The translations under genes and the position numbers were made by a program. Positions 17,342-25,697 of a stretch of DNA of 64,000 nt are shown in pieces. This stretch comes from CAZYVD01 sp964651045 (GTDB lineage Bacteria > Zhuqueibacterota > QNDG01 > DSAB01). Numbering within the stretch: the stretch's first letter is position 1; each line of letters opens with the position of its first letter. Below the pieces are notes generated by a model. That model saw nothing but the letters and a program-made list of their open reading frames with translations, did no database searches and had not been told where the DNA came from. The DNA lies in NCBI GenBank assembly GCA_964651045.1, contig CAZYVD010000010.1:1-64000 (forward strand), given 5' to 3'.

Positions 17342-17375
17342 AAGAGTCTGGATGTTGTATCGCATCCAGACTCTT
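17342..17375 (+). terminator. Strong intercistronic hairpin between hsp20 and grpE
   Basis: AAGAGTCTGGATG (17342-17354) pairs perfectly with CATCCAGACTCTT (17363-17375) across an 8-nt loop. The tail (AAAATTTAATT) lacks a clean T run, so it could be a partial terminator, an attenuator or a processing/stability element that raises hsp20 mRNA over grpE-dnaJ-dnaK. Confidence 0.6.
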
Positions 17376-17400
17376 AAAATTTAATTAAATTGGGTAGAAA

Positions 17401-17952
17401 ATGGAAAATAAGAAAATAAACATTGAAATAGAGGATACAGAAAAAGAGATCGATTCAGAAGAGCAGAATAAAAACTCAAGTAGTGAAAAGTGCTCAAACG
17501 AAACCGTGCGGCAAAAAGACGATGATTATCTCGAGCAACTTCAGAGGCTTCAGGCCGATTTTATAAATTATAAAAGAAGAACAGAAAAAGAGTGGGCAGA
17601 AATTAGTTCAACGGCTAAGGGAGAACTAATCTCAAACTTACTACCTGTTCTTGATGACTTTAAAAGAATGATCAATCACAACAACGAAAACAACTTTATA
17701 GAAATCGATGGGGTAAAATTGATATATAAGAAATTCAATAAAATCCTTGCCGATGAAGGTCTGGAGGAAATTCCAGCCGTGGGATGTGAATTTGATCCTG
17801 AGATTCATGAAGTCGTTGTAACCGAAGAAACAGATCAGGATAAAGACAGTATTGTGCTGGAAGAGTGGCAGACCGGATATCGATTCAGGGGAAAATTGCT
17901 GCGTCCCAGCAAAGTAAAGGTCGGCAAGTACAGAGACAATCGAAATGAATAG
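17401..17952 (+). CDS. grpE: GrpE nucleotide-exchange factor
   Basis: A 183-aa co-chaperone that releases ADP from DnaK. The first 45 residues are acidic and charged; a long coiled-coil helix follows (LEQLQRLQADFINYKRRTEK), which is the family signature, then LLPVLDDFKRMI and the C-terminal beta domain (EFDPEIHEVV, YRFRGKLLRPSKVKVG). Complete and of usual length. It is 5 bp from dnaJ, so the two are translated from one message. Confidence 0.95.
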   Translation: MENKKINIEIEDTEKEIDSEEQNKNSSSEKCSNETVRQKDDDYLEQLQRLQADFINYKRRTEKEWAEISSTAKGELISNLLPVLDDFKRMINHNNENNFIEIDGVKLIYKKFNKILADEGLEEIPAVGCEFDPEIHEVVVTEETDQDKDSIVLEEWQTGYRFRGKLLRPSKVKVGKYRDNRNE

Positions 17953-17957
17953 ATAAG

Positions 17958-19004
17958 ATGGGAGTCAAAGATTATTATAAAATACTTGGAGTATCAGAAA
18001 ATGCCAGTCAGGATGAAATAAAACAGGCATTCAGGCGACTGGCAAAAATGTATCACCCCGATGCCAATCCAGGGAATAAAGAAGCAGAGGAAAAATTTAA
18101 AGACATCCAGGAAGCTCACGAAATCCTCAGCAATCCACAGAAGAGAGAAAAGTATGACCAGATGCGAAAATTCGGCACCGGGGCAAACTTTGATTTCAAT
18201 AATTTCAACTTCGGAGGATTCCACAGAAAAGGCTGTCAAGGCGGAGGCGGATTCTCATTCGAAGGCTTCGATATTTTCAGTGATCTGGGAGATGTTTTCT
18301 CTCAAATCTTTGATATAGGTCAGAGAACACGCAAGTCAAGACGTGGCCCCACTAAGGGTGATGATATTAGAGTCAATCTAACGATACCCTTTGAACTGGC
18401 CATCAACGGCGGGAAAACATCCTTCAGTGTAGAAAAAGAAAAGGTCTGTCCTGTCTGCAGTGGTGGCGGTGCCAAGCCCGGATCCAGAGTGGAGACGTGC
18501 CCTGAATGTAATGGACGAGGAACAGTAGTAATCGGATATGGAGGATTCGGAGTTAGCCGTCCATGCCCCAGATGCTATGGAAGGGGACACATTATTCACA
18601 ACCCATGCGATAGATGTCATGGAAGAGGAGTCGCAAAGGGAAAAAGGACCTATTCGGTAAAGATACCAAAAGGTATAGATGAAATGGAAGAAATCAGGCT
18701 GAGGGGTGAAGGAGAACCAGGTATTGGTGGGGCACCTCCCGGCGACATGATCGTAAGAATTCATGTGCAGCCGCATCACTTCTTCAAACGTGAGGGTAAC
18801 GATATTACATGTGAGATATATCTTGATAAAGATCAGGCTGCAAGGGGTGCCACCGTTAAAGTAAAAACAGTACACGGCAGCAAGATTAAGCTTAAGATTC
18901 CCCCTGGTACACATGACGGATCAACATTTAGATTGAGTGGAATGGGTATAAAACGAAATGGTCGAGAAGGAGATCAGTATATAACAGTCAGGGTTAAGGA
19001 ATAA
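17958..19004 (+). CDS. dnaJ: DnaJ co-chaperone (Hsp40, type I)
   Basis: A 348-aa DnaK-stimulating co-chaperone. The J domain (about 4-70) carries the essential HPD in MYHPDANPG. A Gly/Phe-rich linker follows (about 75-120). The zinc-binding domain has four CxxCxGxG-type motifs (CPVCSGGG, CPECNGRG, CPRCYGRG, CDRCHGRG) at about 165-225. The C-terminal substrate-binding region includes GDMIVRIHVQPH and ends with ITVRVKE. All functional motifs are intact. The gene lies between grpE and a FmdB-type zinc-ribbon gene. Confidence 0.95.
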   Translation: MGVKDYYKILGVSENASQDEIKQAFRRLAKMYHPDANPGNKEAEEKFKDIQEAHEILSNPQKREKYDQMRKFGTGANFDFNNFNFGGFHRKGCQGGGGFSFEGFDIFSDLGDVFSQIFDIGQRTRKSRRGPTKGDDIRVNLTIPFELAINGGKTSFSVEKEKVCPVCSGGGAKPGSRVETCPECNGRGTVVIGYGGFGVSRPCPRCYGRGHIIHNPCDRCHGRGVAKGKRTYSVKIPKGIDEMEEIRLRGEGEPGIGGAPPGDMIVRIHVQPHHFFKREGNDITCEIYLDKDQAARGATVKVKTVHGSKIKLKIPPGTHDGSTFRLSGMGIKRNGREGDQYITVRVKE

Positions 19005-19031
19005 TAGACAATCTAAAGAGAGGGAAATATT

Positions 19032-19325
19032 ATGCCTACATACGAATATCGCTGTGATAAATGCAATCATGAGTTTGAGGTTTTTCAATTGATAACAGAA
19101 GAACCTTTGAGTAGATGTCCAAAGTGCAGGGGAAAAGTTACACGACTGATAAGCGCCGGAGCAGGGCTTATATTCAAGGGCTCTGGGTTTTACATCACCG
19201 ATTACAAAAAGAAGGGAACAGGAGAATCTGCTTCTGACTTAACCGCATCTTCTGATGCAAAGAGTAAAGAAAGGGATAAAAAGAGTGAAAATACAAAACC
19301 AAAAGATAAATCATCTGAAAAATAA
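19032..19325 (+). CDS. FmdB-type zinc-ribbon protein inside the dnaJ-dnaK operon
   Basis: A 97-aa protein of the FmdB regulatory family. The zinc ribbon is MPTYEYRCDKCNHEFEV with a second pair in CPKC, followed by the family block FKGSGFYITDYK at about 55-66 and a highly charged Lys/Ser/Glu tail. The family is small and poorly understood; the original FmdB was proposed to regulate formamidase or amidase genes. Its position between dnaJ and dnaK, 27 and 45 bp away, suggests a role in protein quality control or translation stress here. A second member (55569-55820) lies in the Fe-S island; the two share the ribbon and the FKGSGFY block but differ in their tails. Confidence 0.85.
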   Translation: MPTYEYRCDKCNHEFEVFQLITEEPLSRCPKCRGKVTRLISAGAGLIFKGSGFYITDYKKKGTGESASDLTASSDAKSKERDKKSENTKPKDKSSEK

Positions 19326-19370
19326 GAATAACGATCTTTAATAAAATATTTTAAAAGGAGGTTTTCAACA

Positions 19371-21281
19371 ATGGGAAAAATAATTGGAATCGACTTGGGA
19401 ACTACAAATTCATGTGTAGCTGTAATGGAGGGTGGTGAGCCGGTAGTAATTCCTAACGCTGAAGGCTCTCGAACAACTCCCTCCATGGTAGCATTCACTA
19501 AAAAAGGAGAAAGACTGGTCGGGGCATCGGCAAAGCGTCAGGCAATTACAAATCCTGACAATACCATCTTCTCAATAAAGCGTTTCATGGGACGAATGTA
19601 TGAAGAGGTTGAGGAGGAAATAAAAGAGGTTCCATATAAAGTAGTAAAAGGGAAGAACAATGTTGCCCGAGTAAAGATTGGTGATAAGGAATACTCCCCT
19701 CCTGAAATATCTGCAATGATACTGCAGAAAATGAAACAAACTGCCGAAGACTATCTCGGCCAGAAGGTCACAGAGGCGGTTATTACTGTACCTGCTTACT
19801 TCAACGACAGCCAGAGACAGGCCACAAAAGAAGCTGGAATAATTGCAGGTCTTGAGGTCAAACGGATAATCAATGAACCAACAGCAGCATCCCTAGCATA
19901 TGGACTGGATAAAAAGAAAAACGAAAAGATCGCAGTGTTTGATCTCGGAGGTGGCACATTTGATATATCGATTCTTGAATTAGGTGACGGTGTTTTTGAA
20001 GTCAAATCCACAAATGGAGATACACACCTCGGCGGCGACGATTTCGATCAGCGCATAATCAACTGGCTTGTAGATGAATTTAAGAAGGCAGAAGGTGTTG
20101 ATCTCTCCAAAGATCCAATGGCTCTTCAGAGACTCAAAGAAGCAGCCGAAAAGGCAAAGATGGAGCTTTCAACATCTACACAGACAGAGATAAATCTTCC
20201 TTTCATAACAGCAACAGACTCTGGTCCAAAACATCTTAACATGACTCTCACCCGCGCAAAATTCGAGCAGCTGTGCGATGACCTCTTCACCAAAACAATA
20301 GAACCGTGTCAGATTGCATTAAATGATGCAGGCCTGAAACCAACCGATATCGACGAAGTTGTGCTTGTAGGAGGCATGACCCGTGTTCCAAGAGTTCAGG
20401 AAATTGTAAAAGAGATCTTTGGTAAAGATCCACACAAGGGTGTTAATCCAGACGAAGTTGTTGCCATTGGCGCTGCCATTCAAGGTGGAGTCCTTGGAGG
20501 GGATGTAAAGGATGTTCTTCTTCTCGATGTTACACCTCTTTCTCTTGGAATCGAGACGCTCGGTGGAGTCTTTACAAAACTCATAGAGAAGAACACAACC
20601 ATCCCAACCAGGAAGAGTGAGATCTTCTCTACCGCTGCAGACAACCAGACAACTGTCGAAATCCATGTATTGCAGGGTGAAAGAGAAATGGCCATTGATA
20701 ACAAAACAATAGGTCGTTTCCATTTGGACGGGATTCCACCTGCACCAAGAGGCGTGCCGCAGATCGAAGTCACCTTTGACATCGATGCCAACGGCATACT
20801 AAATGTCTCGGCAAAAGATAAGGCGACAAACAAGGAACAGTCAATAAGAATCGAAGCTTCAAGCGGTCTTACCAAGGAAGAAATCGATAAGATGATAAAG
20901 GATGCCAAACAACACGCTGCTGAAGATAAAAAACGAAGAGAAGAGGTCGATGCAAGAAATGCCGCAGACCAACTCGTATATCAAACAGAGAAGAATCTTA
21001 AAGAGTCGGGTGACAAAATCGATAGTGACTTAAAGAATAAAATAGAGGCAGCAGTAGGACGAGTGAAAGAGGCAATGAAGGGTTCAAACATAGATGAGAT
21101 AAAATCCGCAACTGATAATCTCAATCAACTGTGGCAACAGGCCGTATCATATATGTATACACATGCAGCCGGAGCCCAGACCGGAACAGGCCAATCACAG
21201 ACATCACAGACCGAAGAGAAAAAGGAAAAGAAGGCACAGGACGCAGACTTCGAGGTCGTTGACGATGATGAAGGAAAATGA
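19371..21281 (+). CDS. dnaK: DnaK (Hsp70) chaperone
   Basis: A 636-aa ATP-dependent chaperone. The ATPase domain starts IGIDLGTTNSCVAVMEGG; further phosphate-binding signatures are IFDLGGGTFDIS-like (VFDLGGGTFDIS, about 184) and VLVGGMTRVPRVQ (about 330). The substrate-binding domain begins around DVTPLSLGIETLGG (about 385), followed by the helical lid and an acidic tail rich in Glu, Lys and Asp ending in EVVDDDEGK. Complete. AAAAGGAGG precedes the ATG. It closes the grpE-dnaJ-dnaK run before a small inverted-repeat element and clpB. Confidence 0.97.
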   Translation: MGKIIGIDLGTTNSCVAVMEGGEPVVIPNAEGSRTTPSMVAFTKKGERLVGASAKRQAITNPDNTIFSIKRFMGRMYEEVEEEIKEVPYKVVKGKNNVARVKIGDKEYSPPEISAMILQKMKQTAEDYLGQKVTEAVITVPAYFNDSQRQATKEAGIIAGLEVKRIINEPTAASLAYGLDKKKNEKIAVFDLGGGTFDISILELGDGVFEVKSTNGDTHLGGDDFDQRIINWLVDEFKKAEGVDLSKDPMALQRLKEAAEKAKMELSTSTQTEINLPFITATDSGPKHLNMTLTRAKFEQLCDDLFTKTIEPCQIALNDAGLKPTDIDEVVLVGGMTRVPRVQEIVKEIFGKDPHKGVNPDEVVAIGAAIQGGVLGGDVKDVLLLDVTPLSLGIETLGGVFTKLIEKNTTIPTRKSEIFSTAADNQTTVEIHVLQGEREMAIDNKTIGRFHLDGIPPAPRGVPQIEVTFDIDANGILNVSAKDKATNKEQSIRIEASSGLTKEEIDKMIKDAKQHAAEDKKRREEVDARNAADQLVYQTEKNLKESGDKIDSDLKNKIEAAVGRVKEAMKGSNIDEIKSATDNLNQLWQQAVSYMYTHAAGAQTGTGQSQTSQTEEKKEKKAQDADFEVVDDDEGK

Positions 21282-21287
21282 TAAAAA

Positions 21288-21406
21288 AGGGGCTGTATCA
21301 AGAGTATTAAAAAAGGGCAAAGATATATCAAGATGGAAACACTTAAAAACCAACCTCTGCGCTCTTTAAGGTTCCAATAAGTTTCCGATTCTTGATACAA
21401 CCCCCT
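21288..21406. repeat. 119-bp element bounded by inverted repeats (MITE-like) between dnaK and clpB
   Basis: AGGGGCTGTATCAAGA (21288-21303) faces TCTTGATACAACCCCCT (21390-21406); the ends pair over 10 bp plus a GC-rich 4-5 bp block, separated by one or two unmatched bases. Termini starting GGGGCTGT resemble those of some insertion sequences. No open frame lies inside and I see no clear target duplication. It may be a small non-autonomous element, or simply a long-range hairpin acting as terminator after dnaK. Confidence 0.45.
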
Positions 21407-21446
21407 ATTTATATTATGGAATTATTTAAAAACTCGGAGGTCTTAA

Positions 21447-24062
21447 TTGATTGACATAAACAGGTTCACATTAAAATCTCAGGACGCAATACAAAAATCA
21501 CACACTCTTGCCAGTGAATATGGAAATCAACAGATAGAGCCCGAACACCTCCTCTACACCCTTCTGCAGGATAGAGAAGGACTTGTTTGTTCCATCCTAA
21601 AAAAACTTGGCACATCCGTCGAAGAAGCGGAAAGCAAAGTTCTAAACCAGATCGAGCGGTTCCCAAAAGTAACAGGAGGTGTGGGACAGGTATATCTTTC
21701 TCAAGAATTAAATCAGGTTCTCGAGAGAGGCCTCAAAAAAGCCGAGGCCCTCAAGGATGACTATATAAGCGTCGAGCATCTACTTCTTGCCATATCGGAA
21801 TCCAGGAGCAAGGCAGGGGAAATTCTCAGAGAGGGAGGTGTTTCTGAGGAAAACATTCTAAACGTGCTTCGCTCTATTCGCGGCGGACACAGAGTAACAG
21901 ATCAGAATCCAGAAGATAAATATCAGGCTCTGAAGCGGTATGCTCGCGATCTTAATGAACTTGCCAGGCAGGGCAAACTAGATCCTGTAATTGGAAGAGA
22001 TGAAGAGATACGAAGAGTGTTGCAGGTTCTGTCGCGCAGGACGAAAAATAATCCTGTTCTCATTGGTGAGCCTGGTGTCGGAAAAACCGCCATTGTCGAG
22101 GGTATAGCTCATCGTATCATATCAGGAGATGTTCCGGAGAACCTTAAAACAAAACGCATCATTGCTCTTGATATTGGATCATTGATAGCAGGAGCAAAAT
22201 ACAGGGGTGAGTTTGAAGACAGACTCAAGGCCGTTCTAAAGGAGATCCACGAATCAGAAGGCCAGATAATTTTATTTATAGATGAGATGCATACACTTGT
22301 TGGAGCAGGAGCAGCAGAAGGCGCCGTGGATGCATCCAACATGCTTAAGCCTGCACTAGCACGTGGAGATTTGAGATGTGTTGGTGCTACAACACTAAAC
22401 GAATATCGAAAACACATCGAGAAGGATGCTGCTCTTGAGCGCAGGTTCCAGCCGGTATACGTCGGAGAGCCTTCTGTTGAAGATACGATATCCATTCTAA
22501 GAGGACTGAAAGAGAGATATGAAGTACATCATGGTGTCAGGATAAAGGATAGTGCACTTGTAGAGGCAGCAGTCCTTTCACACCGATACATCAGCGATCG
22601 TTTCCTCCCAGACAAGGCCATAGACCTGATCGATGAAGCTGCATCCAAACTTCGCATCGAAATCGATTCAATGCCAGAAGAGCTGGACGAAGTAGAGCGA
22701 AAAATAAAACAGCTTGAGATTGAACGAGAGGCCATGAAAAAGGAAAAAGATCCAGGCTCAAAAGAACGGCTCAGGAAAATTAAAGAGGAACTCTCGAATC
22801 TAAAAGAAAAAGCAGACGAGCTCAGGGCTCACTGGCAGATGGAAAAGGAGACAATCTCGCGCATTAGAAAATTAAAAGAAGAGATAGAAAATGTTAAGAC
22901 AGAATCTGCAAAGGCAGAAAGAGACGGCGATCTTTCAAAGGCAGCAGAGTTAAAGTACGGGAAACTTCCGGAACTCGAGAAAGAGCTCAACGAGGTCAAT
23001 GCAAAACTCGTAGAACTTCAGAAGGATCGAAAGATGCTTAAAGAGGAAGTTGAAGAAGAAGATGTTGCAGAAATCGTCTCAAGATGGACAGGGATCCCTG
23101 TGTCGAGAATGATGGAAAGCGAGCGAGAAAAACTAATACACATGGAAGAACGCATCAGACAGAGAATCGTGGGCCAAGATGAGGCGGTTCGGGCTGTTGC
23201 AGATGCGATTCGAAGGGCAAGAGCAGGTCTTCAAGAAGAGGCTCGCCCCATTGGTTCATTCATCTTTCTTGGAACAACAGGTGTCGGTAAAACCGAACTT
23301 GCAAGGGCTCTAGCAGAATTTCTATTTGATGATGAACATGCAATGATAAGAATCGATATGTCAGAGTATATGGAACGACACTCTGTTTCTCGCCTCATTG
23401 GTGCACCTCCTGGTTATGTAGGATATGAGGAGGGGGGCCAGCTCACAGAAGCGGTAAGAAGACGGCCATACTCGGTAGTACTCTTAGATGAAATCGAAAA
23501 GGCCCATCCTGAAGTATTCAACATTCTACTACAGATACTGGATGACGGTCAGCTTACAGACAATCAGGGAAGAAAAGTCAATTTTAAGAATACTATTATT
23601 ATTATGACATCCAATATCGGTGCACCCTTCATAATGGAACGGTCTCAAAATATAACAGATGAAAATAGAGAACGCATATATCAGGAAATTAAAAACGAAG
23701 TAAACAGCCAGCTTAAAAAAACCTTAAGACCCGAACTCCTAAACAGAATCGACGAGATCATCGTATTTCATCCATTAGGAATGAAAGAGATAGAACAAAT
23801 AGTATCTCTTCAGTTTAAAAAGATAGCGGAAAAGGCAAAGAAACAGGGGGTTAATATCGAACTTACCGAGGAGGCCAGGGCCTATCTAGCGAAAACAGGA
23901 TATGATCCTGCCTTTGGTGCACGGCCTCTCAAACGTTCCCTTCAGAAGATGATTACAAATGAACTTGCAAAAAGAATATTGAGCGGCCAGATAAAAACTG
24001 GAGATAATATCAAAATCATATTCAAAGAAAATAGCCTTGATTTTATTCCTAAGACTAATTAA
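21447..24062 (+). CDS. clpB: ClpB disaggregase
   Basis: An 871-aa hexameric AAA+ ATPase that pulls apart protein aggregates with DnaK. It has the double Clp-N repeat (about 1-145), first ATPase domain with GEPGVGKT at about 208 and IDEMHTLVGAG, a long coiled-coil middle domain (about 410-535) that marks it as ClpB and not ClpA/C, second ATPase domain with GTTGVGKTELA at about 613 and LLDEIEKAHPEVFNILLQ, and the C-terminal domain with GARPLKRSLQ. Start is TTG at 21447, with CGGAGG 6 nt upstream. Complete and intact. Confidence 0.96.
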   Translation: MIDINRFTLKSQDAIQKSHTLASEYGNQQIEPEHLLYTLLQDREGLVCSILKKLGTSVEEAESKVLNQIERFPKVTGGVGQVYLSQELNQVLERGLKKAEALKDDYISVEHLLLAISESRSKAGEILREGGVSEENILNVLRSIRGGHRVTDQNPEDKYQALKRYARDLNELARQGKLDPVIGRDEEIRRVLQVLSRRTKNNPVLIGEPGVGKTAIVEGIAHRIISGDVPENLKTKRIIALDIGSLIAGAKYRGEFEDRLKAVLKEIHESEGQIILFIDEMHTLVGAGAAEGAVDASNMLKPALARGDLRCVGATTLNEYRKHIEKDAALERRFQPVYVGEPSVEDTISILRGLKERYEVHHGVRIKDSALVEAAVLSHRYISDRFLPDKAIDLIDEAASKLRIEIDSMPEELDEVERKIKQLEIEREAMKKEKDPGSKERLRKIKEELSNLKEKADELRAHWQMEKETISRIRKLKEEIENVKTESAKAERDGDLSKAAELKYGKLPELEKELNEVNAKLVELQKDRKMLKEEVEEEDVAEIVSRWTGIPVSRMMESEREKLIHMEERIRQRIVGQDEAVRAVADAIRRARAGLQEEARPIGSFIFLGTTGVGKTELARALAEFLFDDEHAMIRIDMSEYMERHSVSRLIGAPPGYVGYEEGGQLTEAVRRRPYSVVLLDEIEKAHPEVFNILLQILDDGQLTDNQGRKVNFKNTIIIMTSNIGAPFIMERSQNITDENRERIYQEIKNEVNSQLKKTLRPELLNRIDEIIVFHPLGMKEIEQIVSLQFKKIAEKAKKQGVNIELTEEARAYLAKTGYDPAFGARPLKRSLQKMITNELAKRILSGQIKTGDNIKIIFKENSLDFIPKTN

Positions 24063-24109
24063 ACTAACCGGTTAAAACATTGATGTTTACTTAATAAGGA
24101 GAGTAATCG

Positions 24110-24607
24110 ATGAGGAGCCTAATAACAGTATCATTTGCAGTGACAGTCATTATCATATCAATTACAGGATGCTTAAAACTCTCAGATGAACAGCTCATGA
24201 ACAGGGCTGAAAAATTAGAGTCAGAGGAGAAATTCTCAAAGGCGGCCGAAATTTATGAAAAAGTTGCCTCCCTTCATCCTGAGAGTCCATTAGCAGATTC
24301 TGCCCTATACAGAGCGGCCATTGTCTACACCGGCGGCCTAAAAAAATTCTCAAAGGCAATCTCTCTATTCAAACGAATCGTCGATGAATATCCTGAAAGT
24401 AGATCAGCTCCTCAATCTCAATTCATGATAGGATACATTTATGCCAACACAATCGGCGACACAACCATGGCACGCAGGGCATATAAGAGATTTCTCGAAA
24501 AGTATCCCGATCATGAACTTGTTCCATCAGTAAGATGGGAGTTGAAATATCTTGGGAGAGACATAAATGATATCCCGGAGCTGAAAAATTTAGAAGGTAA
24601 AAATTAA
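24110..24607 (+). CDS. TPR lipoprotein, BamD/YbgF-like
   Basis: A 165-aa lipoprotein. The signal ends in the lipobox SITGC at about residue 20. It then has three TPR-type helix pairs of the outer-membrane BamD/CpoB sort: FSKAAEIYEKVASLHPESPL, FSKAISLFKRIVDEYPES and ARRAYKRFLEKYPDHEL, each ending with the P-D/E pattern seen in BamD. It is shorter than BamD (about 240 aa), so it is likely a related scaffold and not the essential assembly lipoprotein. It heads the Bat-type operon, with AAGGAGAG upstream of the ATG. Confidence 0.75.
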   Translation: MRSLITVSFAVTVIIISITGCLKLSDEQLMNRAEKLESEEKFSKAAEIYEKVASLHPESPLADSALYRAAIVYTGGLKKFSKAISLFKRIVDEYPESRSAPQSQFMIGYIYANTIGDTTMARRAYKRFLEKYPDHELVPSVRWELKYLGRDINDIPELKNLEGKN

Positions 24608-24674
24608 TCTTTCTGGTCAGTGGAACTTTTATTAAACTGAAAAGTATGAAAAAATATAAAATATGGGGAGGTAT

Positions 24675-25697
24675 ATGAAACATAGTATAGTCAAACCCAT
24701 CCTTTTAACAATACTTTTCTCAGCCATACTTTCAGGACAAACATATTCTATTCCAGACTCATCAGAAAATATAAGAGTAACTCTATCTGCAGAAATATCT
24801 CACAAATCTGTACCATTAAACCGTACATTCTCACTATCAGTAAAGGTGTTGTGGGAAGGAGACCAGAACAGAATTGAAATCGTTAAGATCGAGGAGCCAA
24901 TATTATCAAACTGCGAAATAACAGGAACCTCTGTATCAAACAGAGTGACAGGAACATCGGGTAGTCAAAAGGCAGAAAGGGAGATTAGCTATAAACTTAA
25001 GCCACACTCCCTGGGAATGGCCTATATAGAAGAGGTTCTTCTTACATACAAGGACAGAAAAACAGACAAAACCTACACACTCAAAACAGAGAGACTTTCT
25101 GTCGAAGTTGTTGATCCAGTCCCTGAAAATGTGCATAAGAGTAATCTGTGGATACTATTTCTATTCTTGGGGGTTCTGATAACTATCGTCATCATATCTC
25201 TATTTATAATTAAAAAAAGATCAGAAGGGAAGATCGCTCCCCAGCCTCAGAGAATCATAGAAGAAATTTATCTGGAGGAACTAAAAAAGAGCGTTGATCT
25301 TAAGGCAAAGAAAACAGATGAGGCCTTTGGTGTATTATCAAGACTCTTCAGAAGATATCTTTCCGAAAAATTTGGAATATCGGCAACACAGCTTACAACT
25401 CAGCAGCTGTTAAAAAAACTGGAAGAAACTGATCTGGATGAGAACACAAGAAGGAAATGCGAAAAACTCTTTACAACTGCAGATGTTGTTAAATTCTCAG
25501 GCCATGATGCAACACAATCAGAATTAGAAGATGGCTACACAACGGTCGAAACCATTCTTGAATCGAATCTGTCAAAGATGATTGAGGAAAGGCAGAGAGC
25601 AGAACAGCAAATATCAAAAGGGAAAAAGATATTGAAGATATTTAAAAAAAGCGCTCATCAAGAACTTGAAAGGAGGTTCAATGGACACCAAGATTGA
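24675..25697 (+). CDS. BatD-like membrane protein (first of three in the operon)
   Basis: A 340-aa protein with a signal peptide (about 1-25), a periplasmic beta-sandwich domain of the BatD/oxygen-tolerance type (SVPLNRTFSLSVKVLW, AEREISYKLKPHSLGMAYIE), one membrane helix (about 155-180) and a cytoplasmic helical domain (about 215-310: AFGVLSRLFRRYLSEKFGI, TADVVKFSGHDATQSELEDG) like DUF4381/BatD C-termini. The start at 24675 is preferred over ATG 24663 because GGGGAGGT (24665-24672) lies just before it. Its stop overlaps the MoxR gene by 17 bp, so translation is coupled. It shares its layout with the protein at 28557-29609, and both are shorter relatives of the BatD at 32381-34243. Confidence 0.75.
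   Translation: MKHSIVKPILLTILFSAILSGQTYSIPDSSENIRVTLSAEISHKSVPLNRTFSLSVKVLWEGDQNRIEIVKIEEPILSNCEITGTSVSNRVTGTSGSQKAEREISYKLKPHSLGMAYIEEVLLTYKDRKTDKTYTLKTERLSVEVVDPVPENVHKSNLWILFLFLGVLITIVIISLFIIKKRSEGKIAPQPQRIIEEIYLEELKKSVDLKAKKTDEAFGVLSRLFRRYLSEKFGISATQLTTQQLLKKLEETDLDENTRRKCEKLFTTADVVKFSGHDATQSELEDGYTTVETILESNLSKMIEERQRAEQQISKGKKILKIFKKSAHQELERRFNGHQD

Noticed and set aside
18378..18914. Minus-strand frame of 178 codons over dnaJ
   Set aside because: It is a shadow of dnaJ with odd composition; the plus-strand zinc and substrate-binding motifs explain the sequence.
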